Positions 1 to 10,500 of a stretch of DNA of 64,000 bases are shown here, piece by piece. A program made the position numbers and the translations under genes. This stretch comes from Nematostella vectensis (taxonomy: Eukaryota; Cnidaria; Anthozoa; Actiniaria; Edwardsiidae): assembly GCF_932526225.1 (NCBI RefSeq), contig NC_064043.1, positions 9,105,501-9,169,500 of the forward strand. Reading direction: 5' to 3'. Under the pieces are notes generated by a model. It saw nothing but the letters and a program-made list of their open reading frames with translations, made no database searches and was not told where the DNA came from. The number at the start of each line of letters is the position of its first letter. Within the stretch, counting starts at the first letter, position 1.

Positions 1-963
1 GGCAACAGCAATACCAATGTACCCTAACGCAACAGCTACACGGTTGACTTTCCCTTCAAGTGTTGCATTCTCTTCCTTGTGTCTCTTAAATTCCAGGAGA
101 TTCTGACTACCCTTGTTGTTGATTGGCCCTGCTGGCGCTGGCTGAAGCTCAATTCCTGGAGAGGCTGGATCACCCAGACGTAGCTGCATCATGGCTTGTG
201 TTGAGGCACCAACAGCTAACACAATAAACTTCCCAGTTCCCTTCACAACATGAGTACCGGCAAAGACAAGAGGATCTTCAACAGATTTATGGCGCTCTGA
301 TCTGCTAAACAGTGTCTCATCTACCACCAGATCACTGCTCTGGACAACAACACCATCCGCTGCAACCAGAGAGCCAGCCTTCAGCAGACATAGGTCGCCA
401 ACAACAAGCTCAGACTTCAGGATATCTTTGACGGCACCACTGTCACGGATCACAGTAACTCTCTCCTCCATGTGGACACGCTTCTGTTGGCAGCGGAAAT
501 CAGCATCGCGCAGGTAGTCACTGAGTGCCGAGATCAATATCATCAGTATCACCATGACCAGTATTCCAACACCCTCGTACCAGGCCACCTCCCCATTTAT
601 AACTCCTTTGCATGACTCCGGGTAGACAAGGCCTAATACCAAGGATATAATAGCACCTATCACAAGCACTATCAATATCCAGTCCTTCATGGAGTACAGA
701 AGGAAGTGGAATAGGCTTCTTCGCCGGGCTAATGGCATCTCATTTGACCCGTACACCTGTCTCCTGTGCGCTAGATTATCTGCAAATCCAGTGAGGCCTT
801 TGAACGCTGACGTGCGCAAGTTTCGAATCAAAGTTTGCATTCCATCGAAGTTTTGATCAATGAATTGCTTGGCATGCTCGCTCTGGCTGGTCATAACTTC
901 TTCCAGCTTTTGCTTGGAGGCCCCAGCGAGATCCGGAACACCAGCATCTACCTGGTCCGCCAT
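1..963 (-). CDS. Plasma-membrane Ca2+-ATPase-like protein, N-terminal part, TGES motif lost (partial)
   Basis: The frame is open without introns from the ATG at 963-961 to the left edge, giving 321 residues. A PMCA-type N-terminus leads into two membrane segments around residues 95-113 and 130-147, then the start of the actuator domain. The order matches the complete PMCA at 7590-18441: YPESC after TM1, SDYLRDADFR for [36 protein letters not shown]. The key oddity is the actuator loop. Where the family has DESSLTGES, residues 215-223 read DETLFSRSE, so Thr-Gly-Glu is replaced by Ser-Arg-Ser, and GDLLPADG has become GSLVAADG. In P-type ATPases the TGES glutamate drives dephosphorylation of E2P, so ordinary pumping is doubtful. 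No stop or frameshift is seen, so this is a divergent paralogue or pseudo-pump, not an obvious pseudogene. The phosphorylation site lies outside the window. Confidence 0.85.
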   Translation of the reverse strand, partial: MADQVDAGVPDLAGASKQKLEEVMTSQSEHAKQFIDQNFDGMQTLIRNLRTSAFKGLTGFADNLAHRRQVYGSNEMPLARRRSLFHFLLYSMKDWILIVLVIGAIISLVLGLVYPESCKGVINGEVAWYEGVGILVMVILMILISALSDYLRDADFRCQQKRVHMEERVTVIRDSGAVKDILKSELVVGDLCLLKAGSLVAADGVVVQSSDLVVDETLFSRSERHKSVEDPLVFAGTHVVKGTGKFIVLAVGASTQAMMQLRLGDPASPGIELQPAPAGPINNKGSQNLLEFKRHKEENATLEGKVNRVAVALGYIGIAVA

Positions 964-1934
964 TTTGTATGTTATTGTTTGCGTAAAAGCTTTGAAAAAG
1001 TCAGCTAAAACCCCAGACTAGCTCACGCCCACAACGAAAGAACAGACCCGCGAAGCGGGAAAACAGTTCTCTACACAGTTTGTTTTGGCAAAATACAAAA
1101 AGGTTAAGTCCATAAGCAGAGTAAACAGGCCGCCCGTTGCTTGAATGCGATGATATGGGCTCTAATCGCTGATATTTCTCTCTTGTTTCTCTCACTAAGC
1201 AATAACCAGCACAAACAACAAATCAACACGCAAGGCCCGCATGCTCAGCTCTGCATATCGTCTTTGCTTCTCGAATATTCACAGACAACGCCTCACACTC
1301 AACCAGATTGGTCGAGGGACCCTAGACCTGTCATAGATACAAAGAAAAATTAGGACATCAAGTAGGGCGAATATTTTAACTTGAAATGCGATGGCTAAAA
1401 TGAAAACAACCTGCGAACATAAGGAACAATTTGAAACGTGGACCGAGCTCAAGCTACTCATACCATAAAAAGTAAGTAACCTTCAAGTAAACCAACCTTT
1501 TTTTTGTTTCTTTTTCAGAGAATAAGCTTAACAATGTGTTTTCGTAAAGATGTGGATGTTTTGTTTCACTTCGTCTGGAACGGCACGCAACAGCCTGCTA
1601 ACCGTAAACTACTTACACCGGGAGTGCTGGGGATTTTGCGTTTCTCGTTACCAGTGTGCAGTGAGCAAAAAAACAGGTATCCCACCCTTGAAGACGATTT
1701 CTCTCTCGATGACACGGAAGCCTAAAATACCGTGCTAGCCCCCTTAGACCTATAGAAGTAATAGAGATTCTCGGCTCCATCGGCGGAGATAGGTCTGTGT
1801 GTGTATAAAACGAATATATTCGGGACTATCGCCGAGAAATAAGCCCGCAAGGGTGAGTCGAAATATAGGCGTGTAGTCAGATGCTAAAGTTGGTAACTAC
1901 CACTCAACCTGCGTAGCGGTGCAGGGAGAGGGTG

Positions 1935-2305
1935 TGAGTGTGGGGGGGGGGGGGGGAGGGGAGGGAGGGGAGTGTCACTTAATTTGCTGTTTGTGTGTGT
2001 GGTGGTGTCATTGTTTGCTGTTTGTGTGTGTGTGTGTGTGGGGGGGGTCATTAAATTTGCTGTTTGCGTGTGTGGGAGGGGGGGGGGTTTCAATTAATTT
2101 GCTGTTTGTGTGTGTGTCTGGGGGGGTCATTAAATTTGCTGTTTGTGTATGTGTGTGTGTGGAGTTTCATTTAATTTGCTGTGTGTGTGTGTGGGGGGGG
2201 GGGGTCATTAAACTTGCTGTTTGTGTGTGTGTGTGCGTGGGGGGGGGGGGTTCGTTAAATTTGCTGTTTGTGTGTGTGTGGGGGGGGGGGGGGGGGGGGG
2301 GGGAG
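1935..2305. repeat. GT/G-rich minisatellite
   Basis: Roughly 40-50 bp units repeat eight or so times. Each has a TTTGCTGTTTGTGTG core, a run of GT dinucleotides, a run of G, then TCATTAAA. The final unit ends in about 24 consecutive G at 2280-2303. The long open frames here on both strands are translations of the repeat. Confidence 0.85.
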
Positions 2306-2349
2306 GGGCGGGCGCGGTGCAACATCAAGCTGCTTCCATTATTCTTCAC

Positions 2350-2560
2350 ACCACTATGCGACTTTGCCTATATAGCGGGGCGAGGGGTGTTAGATCTTTA
2401 TACGTTTACAAGTGTAACCCACGCCACTACTATGCTTATAAGGCTGGTGTGTTATATCTTAACACGCTTGTTCATGTAACCCGCGTTAGCACTATGCTTA
2501 TATGGCGGGGGTGTTATGACATAACACGTTTGTGGTACCTCGTGTATACATCGTACAACT
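2350..2560. repeat. Degenerate tandem repeat, about 65-bp unit
   Basis: About three diverged units share CACTATGC, TATATGGCG or a variant, GTGTTA and a TAACACGTTTGT-like segment followed by TGTAACCCGCG. It directly follows the G-rich minisatellite. Confidence 0.5.
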
Positions 2561-2750
2561 TAGTACGCTCGAGCCACAACGATGCCTATAGTCACAGTGT
2601 ATGGGGGTAGTTAGAGTGTCTGTGCCCTCATTATTTTTCTTAATGTTTTAGTGCCGTGTCCCCCCCACCCGCCCCAATATTTCTTGCCAACTAAAGGCTG
2701 AAGGCTAAAAAAGCACGAATTAGTTGTATGCGCGCACTTCTACAACTCGA

Positions 2751-2830
2751 GTCGTAGAGTGTAAATCAGCCTACGACTTTGCTACGATGCTCGACTAAGA
2801 AAGTCGTAGTGTGTAATTCAGGCCTAAGAC
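2751..2830. repeat. Short direct repeat with internal palindromes
   Basis: A segment starting GTCGTAGAGTGTAAATCAG at 2751 recurs in diverged form at 2803 (GTCGTAGTGTGTAATTCAG). GTCGTAG/CTACGAC pairs within it form small inverted repeats. It may be the remnant of a foldback element. Confidence 0.4.
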
Positions 2831-4029
2831 ATGTCGTAGACAGGTCGCATACGACCAAATCGTGCTGCCTCAATTGGTGTTATGGCTCTGCGCCAAGCCT
2901 GGTGAGTGTGTATTAAACCACGTGCCCGCCCAAACCAAACATGTGACCTTTGCTAACCAACAGCAACAGACGAAATAAAGACATTTTCTCACCACGTTAT
3001 ATTTGATAACATCATTTATCCCTAAATCACAAGAGTACGTTTAATTATCCTAAAATCTGCTACACATCTTTAATGCAACTACGACATCAGGGATCACAGC
3101 CAGGTCGCAATAGAGTGGAAAACGTTTTCCAAAATATTCACGGACGCTAAATACTTTTCATTTATAGGGGGGTTAGGTTTTGGAGCTTCCACTTAAAAAA
3201 GCAAAAAGGGACTCCAAATTTACAGCAACAAATCCGCCTCCAAAAAACTTCAAATGGATAATTGTTTAAGGGCCTAGAATTAAGCTTGTGGCACGCCGAT
3301 AAAATAAAAATATCAGGTAACGCTTCGCACTATGAACTGGAAACAGTACATCGTACGGTACTTTTTCGTAATGTAGATTTATCAAAGCCAGAAAACAAAA
3401 TCTAGCGAAACTAATTTTTTTCGACGCGTTGTTTCGAAATTGGTTGTCTCATTCTAGGTTAAGGAATTCAATTTTTGCAAATAAAAAAAAAATCAAGGTG
3501 TCACTCCATTGCAATTATAGTAATAAAGTGTCCATTCTTATTATTAATTGTTCGAATATAACAACTAAATACCTATAGAAGAAGAAAATCCTTGCTTGCG
3601 AATACAAATATTTTGATATCTTAATTTTTCCGAGACTCTATTTGATATTAGTACAAGGCGAGGATCTCAGCAACTAACCTCAGCGCAAAGAGTAAATTGG
3701 CGACACTAACTTGACCCAATCAAGGGCAACGCGCCATGATCCGCATCCCGCATAAGCCTAGTATCACATTATCACTTATTTTCGAACGACTGATCAAATG
3801 GATTAAAAAAGAACCTTAATCATACTTCGGCTGTTGTTGAGGCAATATATAAAGCCTGAATAAAAAACCTTATGCTTTTGGGACGAGGTGAAGTCGCCCG
3901 AAGACCTATGATAATGAAAAAAGGCCCATAATATTTTCAAAATAAATAATGATCACTAGAAGCACGAAAAACCTAACGAGGACCTTAAATGGGAGTCCAC
4001 GAGTGAGAAACAACGGTCGATTACTAGCG

Positions 4030-4330
4030 ATGCTAAACGCCCTTCAATAACAAGGGCTGAGATTTGTCAATCAGCAGTGGCGCTGAGATGTGCGAATCAC
4101 AGTGGGAATGACACCTGCCATTCACCAATGTGTGATGCCTGTCAATCACTGTTAAGGAACGATACCTGTCAACCACTAGTGACAAATGAGAGACACCCAT
4201 CAATCACAAGTGAAGAGTAACACCTGATATTAAGGTGACATCTTCCAGTTTCCAGTCACAAGTGAATTGCACTCATTAATGACTAGTAACGATGAGTGAC
4301 GCTCCTCAATCACCGATGACAACAGAGTGT
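4030..4330. repeat. Degenerate tandem repeat, about 30-bp unit
   Basis: About nine diverged units built around CCTGTCAATCAC followed by an AGTGA-rich segment (for example 4081-4110, 4130-4150, 4165-4185, 4195-4215). The units are old and partly scrambled. Confidence 0.45.
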
Positions 4331-6684
4331 CATTCAGCAGGTCTTACAGCCATTTAAGAGTTGAGCACAACATGCGTGAGTCTCAATTTCAAATCTTGTC
4401 TAAAATCTGGTTAGAATTAATAATGACAAAAATATCTATATTAGTACAATAGCATATTTGGTTTTAATTTTCCTGGTCGTCAAGCGACCGCTGCTCTGCG
4501 GGTAGCACCGGTTTGGTATGTGTTGTCTTATACACGGGCTTGGTAGCAATACACCAGGCGTGAGGGCTGGTTCCATTCCTTGTTAGCCCCTGGGAGCAGG
4601 TGCATGGGCCAGCCATCAGTCGAGACATTTGATTATACGTAAGATTGGATGAAGAAAGCACTATTATCTTGTCTAATTATACCAACTACATGTTATACGG
4701 ATCCTTGCGTCCCTCACGGCTCGCTTGCACGGTCTTGGACGGCCTGGGGCGCACTGCAGGTGTATTACCTAAGTCGAAAGATAAGTCACATTATGCCTGG
4801 TTAACACATTAATAGGGCCCGCCTTGGGGCTTTAACGGAAATGAAGCGAGAAGTGCAGGCGTGTTAATAGACTTAATAGTTTGTTGTCTATGCAGTTTGA
4901 TATCATCCAAAGAGTATTAGGCCAAGGAAATGTAACACACAGCGAGGCATATTACGAGCGAGTTTTGAGTGAAGAAAGGATTCGGTAAGTCAAGAGAGAT
5001 CAGTAGAACGTTAACGCGATGAATTGTTATGGACAGTGCAGGCAGGCTTAGGGTGACCGTATCAAGTATAATGTACAAGTGTAGTTGTGCGAAACTATGA
5101 TAACGTTACGGTGCTAAGGGAGAAGTCACGCAATCTTGTCGACGGATTGTCACGGTAGGGATCATGACAAACAACAAGTCCATACGGCACGACGAACCGT
5201 TGCCAAATTTAAACGACCATCTAGAAGTATGCAACGAGACATGTGTGACGCATCAATAGAATATTAATTTGGGTACGTTTCTCTGATGCTAAACCAGTAA
5301 TATATACTTAATCGACATAAGATCTCATGGTAGTCACCGTGGGATAGAAGTAGTCCCCACCCAACATACCAAAGGTCGTGCATAGTAACTGGTACAGGCA
5401 TATGTCAATGCTCGTGCATGCTGTTAGCTTATTTATACTGCAGCCATGCAATGTAAGAAAGATAGGTCAAAATAAAAACACAAGGCGTGACCAGATTTAC
5501 GCGTAGCGTGATCGATGGAATAATTTAATACGTTCATGCATGTTTTAATGAACAATTCGAATGATTTCTACTTGACATTAAACAACTCTCATGATTACTA
5601 CTTGATTCTAAACTATTTTTCTAAAAGTAAAGATGTCTTCAAGAGGACTGTCTACGTTACTCTGGTCAATTATAAATTTTATCATCAATTTCACCATCAT
5701 CGTAACTATAACCATTATCTTCACCATCACCGCCACATTAACATCGCCATTGTAATCCACATCCTTACATCAGATGCAATCAATTGTACAAATATTATTA
5801 ATAAATATACCTAGGTATTTCTACAAATTAAAACCCTAATAATAAACCTGTCGATATTTTTTTTCTCCAAAATTCACACATGGAGATCAAAAGCACGTAT
5901 TACAATAAAGCTCCAAATATTGTTGCCATACCTAATAATATATTCCGTGGACATCTAAGGTGATCAAAACAATATTTTTAATCATATTTCCAGAAATCTC
6001 AATACATTTCCTATAGTGAGCGAGTATATAAATCGTTTTAAATGATTCCTAAATGAAAAAAATTCATTGCCATTTTCAAGATACAAAAATATTGAAGTAA
6101 CACACCTAATACATGCAAGTAGCAGCCTGCTGGGATTACAAACACGACCGAGTAAACTAAGCACCCACATACGCGCACACCACAATGTCCAAGAAAGAAT
6201 ACTCATTATAATCATACATATCCAAGCCCAATGGATGTTTCTTGGAAATAGTACAAGGAAAAAGCGTATATGTTCAGATTTGTCTCTCAAGGAGATCGCA
6301 TAAAAAATATGCGAGTATGAAAACTAATAACACGAATACGCCAATATAATAAACTAGAGGAAATCACGAAGAACCACAAATTGATATCCCGTCAGCTACT
6401 CACTGTTGTCCCTACGTTGTCCCTAAGTGACTACACTATAGACGCCTTCTCCTAGCTGATATAAACGTATAGAGCTGAAGTGAGCAAAGGGTTAGTAGAC
6501 GTTAGCACGCGATGCTTGAATCCCTGAGAAGCCGGGTTCAGTTGCAGCCCATATCTACTCGTTTAGACGACGCAGAAGCCGGGTTCTATGAAAAAGGCCT
6601 GGGCCTGCATTTCGCTAATTGCCTTGTCCTCTCGGTAATTAATTCGGCGATGTCTTATCGAGGGTTGCGTTTATTGTTGTTTTA

Positions 6685-6981
6685 CTGTCGAATCCGCTGT
6701 ATCGCAACCCGCGTTTTCAAAACACGATTTGTTTTGGGTTTCTGTTCCGTCAGTTAAACCATTCTGGGCCAATCAGAGTCCAGCTTTGTGCACTTCCCTG
6801 GCTATCCTCTGGGCGAAAACCAAACAGTGTCGCGACAGAAAGCCAGGCAGCTACACTAGGCGAGAGATGGCAAGAATCTGATTGGCTTAGAATAATTTGA
6901 CTGGCGGAACAGAAAATCCCATAAGACAAAAACAAATCGATGTTTTGAAAATGCGACGTCGCGATACAACGGATTCGACAG
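6685..6981. mobile_element. Foldback/MITE-like element with about 95-bp inverted arms
   Basis: The left arm starting CTGTCGAATCCGCTGTATCGC at about 6685-6780 is matched by the reverse complement of 6865-6981. Shared blocks include CGTTTTCAAAACA or a variant, GATTTGTTTT, TTCTGTTCCG and CCAATCAGA. The arms are about 80 percent alike by eye. No coding capacity and no clear target-site duplication were found, so the ends are approximate. Confidence 0.6.
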
Positions 6982-7556
6982 CAAGCCCCAAATGGGGTAT
7001 CAATTGAGGGTGGCGTCTATTAATATCTCAAGCCCCCACGTACGGTGTGTATGTAGGCGGCGTCTAAACGAGCGATTCGCTACGGCGCCATGCATTCGCG
7101 TGCCCAAAGACATTGCTCATTACTCAGTGCTCCTAAGTGAAGCAAGCACCAGGTGCTATCCGAATAGCAGGCAGGTTAGGGTTAGGTGACATGTAAGGTG
7201 CGTTTAACCGTATCGGTAACAAAACCATGAAATTACAGTGCTCTGCACTTTTAAATCTGGGTAAACTATTTGTGCAGTGCAGTTTGTAGGATAGAACCCC
7301 AGCTCGAAAGACAACTGAAGTAAAACAAAACTGACGTCTGTTTAGAGAACTTAGCAGAGAAGAGACGTCATACGACAGGAGGCTAAACCCCTGCACATGG
7401 AGCACGAAACAGGAGAGAAAAGGGGTGCGTGTGGGCCAGCAGCCAAGGGCGAGACAAATCAAGGCCAAAACTCTTACATCAAGCAGACCAAACACTTAAA
7501 AATGGTTCGCGTGATTTGCGAACGTCATTTAGTCAAATGCATGTGATTCGTTGCCT

Positions 7557-7562
7557 TTTATT
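7557..7562 (-). promoter_or_regulatory. Possible polyadenylation signal of the PMCA gene
   Basis: AATAAA on the minus strand lies 28 bases beyond the stop codon of the PMCA gene at 7590. If used, the 3' UTR would be very short. Confidence 0.3.
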
Positions 7563-7589
7563 CTTTAGTACTGGCCCAGCACGCGCTGT

Positions 7590-10500
7590 TTACATGGCTG
7601 TTTCTATGCTAGCGCAAGGTTGTTTCCGTGCGCCCCCATCAGACCTGTCTAGTGAGCTGCCGCCATAGCCCCTCTTATCGTCATACACCATAGCAGTTCG
7701 CACTGGAGCTAGCAGCGAGTTGAAAACGGCTGGAGACGCGATGGCACGCTGGCTACGGCCACCGTCAATAGCACTACGGAACGCATTTACCACACGGATC
7801 TAGAACGAACAATACAAATAATCAGTGTGATGCACAGCCATATGATGAATTGGAAGAGGGGCCAACCAGAGAAAAGATAGGCAGAAGGACAGGGAGACAT
7901 AGACCCCCAGTACCTGATGCTGCAAACGCGTCAATCCACGTATCCATAGCAACCTAGCACGGCTGTCTCTGGCACCGTCGGGTTCTATGATGGTAGCGAT
8001 TGGAACGCCCTCTGTACCAAATCGACAAAGTTTGGGGAATGACTCTTTGGGAATGGTGAGGACCAGTTGACCCCAGAGCAGCTCGGTGAAGCCCAGGAAG
8101 ATGCACCACATCCACTGCTCCCAGTTCAGGCCGACGACATGGAAAGCTTTGCCTGTTAACTCGATGATCAGAATCTGTGGCAAACGGTTAGGCCTACGTT
8201 TAAAACACATCTAAAACACCTTGCTCTTGCTCAAAGCGAAACAGACTAAAAGTAAAGGAATCCCCTAGTGTTCCACTGAGAGGTATGTGCCTCATCTAGG
8301 AGGGTGCTATTCTATAAAGATAAAATGACGAAAAATGGCACAAGCCCCACTACCCCCCCCCCCCCCACCCCAACCCCCCTCCCCCCGAAAAAATAAAAAT
8401 AAAAATAAATTAACTAAATAGTATAGCCAAAACTTGCAAAAACGTCGCTAGCACCGCACCAGACAAAAACACTAAATAACTAAAAGCAAAGAATAACATG
8501 GCAGGGCGCTCGTTACGCGACAGTTGATTGTTACCATGGAACAAACATATAAGGAACCATTGCGGACGTACCTGGACAATGAATGTACCACCCATGATAC
8601 CAACAAAAATGGGATTCCTAAAGATGCCCTTGAAGACGTTCCTCTCCCCGTGCACCATACGCGAATTAATCTCGTTAAACAGTTGCATCAAGACAAACGT
8701 GTTGAAAATCACCGCAGAGTGCTGTGTCGGCTTGCAGCGCGTCTCCTCTAGGAATCCGTCTTCAATGTCAAAGAACTCCGCGCCCTTGAAGACGAGGACG
8801 AACAGGACGATGATCTGGTAGACGCCGTGGCCCAGAATGTTCCTGATCATGGTACGCGTGATGAGGGGCTTGGTGCGCCCGTATGGCTTGCGAGTCAGCA
8901 GTTCTTCCGTTGGAGGCTCGGTAGCGAGAGCAAGTGATGCGAACGAGTCCATTATCAGGTTCACCCACAGAAGCTGTGTACCGGTAAGGGGACTCACCTG
9001 GGAATAAGAAAGTCGACAGAAGCGTTAACAGTTAGAGTCTGTTAACGCTAGCATTGGCCTTTATAGCGAACACTATGTTTATGAACACTTGCAATAAAGT
9101 TAAATATAAATTGTTGTTTACAGACCTAGCAAAAAAAGCACACCATACGGACAGGAAGCTCGTATGCATTCCTTACCTAGAATGCTCTAACGAAGGCAAT
9201 AACGATGGCTTCTAAGCAGAAGGTCAGGAAATTTGTATGCTTCTTTACCTTGACAACGCATGCTCTCACAAACGCGATCTCGTGAAGGCTACTAAGCAAA
9301 AGGCCAGGAAGTTTTTATGTATTCTTTACCTCGACAAAACATACTATCACGAATTCTTTACCTCGACAACACATGCTCCCACGAAGGCAATAACTATGGC
9401 TACCAAGTTCACAGTCAGCTGGAATTGCAAGAACTTGGAGATGCTGTCATAGACATTCCTTCCCCACATCACGGCCATCACGATACTGCGGAAGTTGTCA
9501 TCCGTCAAGATGATGTCTGACGCTTCTTTGGCAACATCGGTACCAGCAATACCCTGGGTAGGCAACAAAAACCTTCGTCAAGATTGAGCAAATTTAAGTA
9601 GGGTACTGGCTAAAAAGGAAAGCAGAGAAAAGAGGACACTGCAGTAAACACACCCTCGTATACCAGTTCAATTATATATTTATTTGTGAAACGCAAATTC
9701 CTTTACCTCTTAAACAGAAAAAACCTAACAAATATTTTTCAGGCAATAGGGGTGAGAGAGAACAAAGCATTTTTAATTACGAAAACGGAAGCATTTCCAC
9801 ATACGTTTTACTCTGAATCTTTGTTTTTTGGAATGCAAAAATCAATCTTCATCAATCATTTTGAGTTCAAAATGTACGTACATACAACAAAACTGCGACA
9901 AATAGCAAGTTCGTCTAGAGCAGTTCAGTTCAGTTTGGCAATATAGAAATATGTAAAACAAGCTGAATTTAGGCAATATTCTCTACCCTGGGTGGCCTAG
10001 GATGGAGTTAGAAGGATGGAATACACATTGGGATGAAAACCCACCATGGCAAATCCAACATCGGCTTTCTTGAGGGCTGGTCCATCATTAGTACCATCCC
10101 CTGTGACAGCGACAATCTCACGGGCAGGGTTGAGCTTGCTGTCGATGATACCCTTGACTAGGGTGTACTTATCCTCTGGAGATGAGCGAGCAAGTACACG
10201 CAGACGGGGCCAGATCTCATCAAACTTCTTTTGACTAACCTGTGGAAACACAATGAGGCATTTGAATTCTCCATTGGGATGCAGGGTTTTATTTATTTAT
10301 TTATTTATTTTTTTTATTTATTTATTTTATATATCTGCCTATAACAGCTGATTAAAAGGCAAAACCTCTGCTCCAGATGATAACTGCTATCTGTGTAAGA
10401 CAGTTTTTTTAAAATTAGAATTGTCATGTAGATATTTAAGTGAATGCTCAGTGATCTTTATGTCATTCATTTCTAGTGTTTTGTATCTCTATCTCAAGCT

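Larger units (their letters stand above)
964..7589. other. Intergenic region between the two PMCA genes
   Basis: About 6.6 kb with no gene I can support. Open frames are short and lack family motifs; several are translations of repeats, such as the CAT/CAC-rich stretch near 5690-5760. It holds the repeats listed separately at 1935-2305, 2350-2560, 2751-2830, 4030-4330 and 6685-6981. The upstream part (964-1500) should carry the promoter of the left PMCA-like gene, but no core element stands out. Confidence 0.6.

Noticed and set aside
1504..1725. Possible exon after a good polypyrimidine tract and CAG
   Set aside because: The peptide resembles no family I know and no partner exon was found; the acceptor alone is weak evidence.
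1919..2610. Long Gly/Val/Cys frames over the GT-rich minisatellite
   Set aside because: Low-complexity translation of GT and G runs, open on both strands.
5536..5814. 92-codon His/Asn/Tyr-rich frame
   Set aside because: Produced by a CAT/CAC-type simple repeat; no conserved features.
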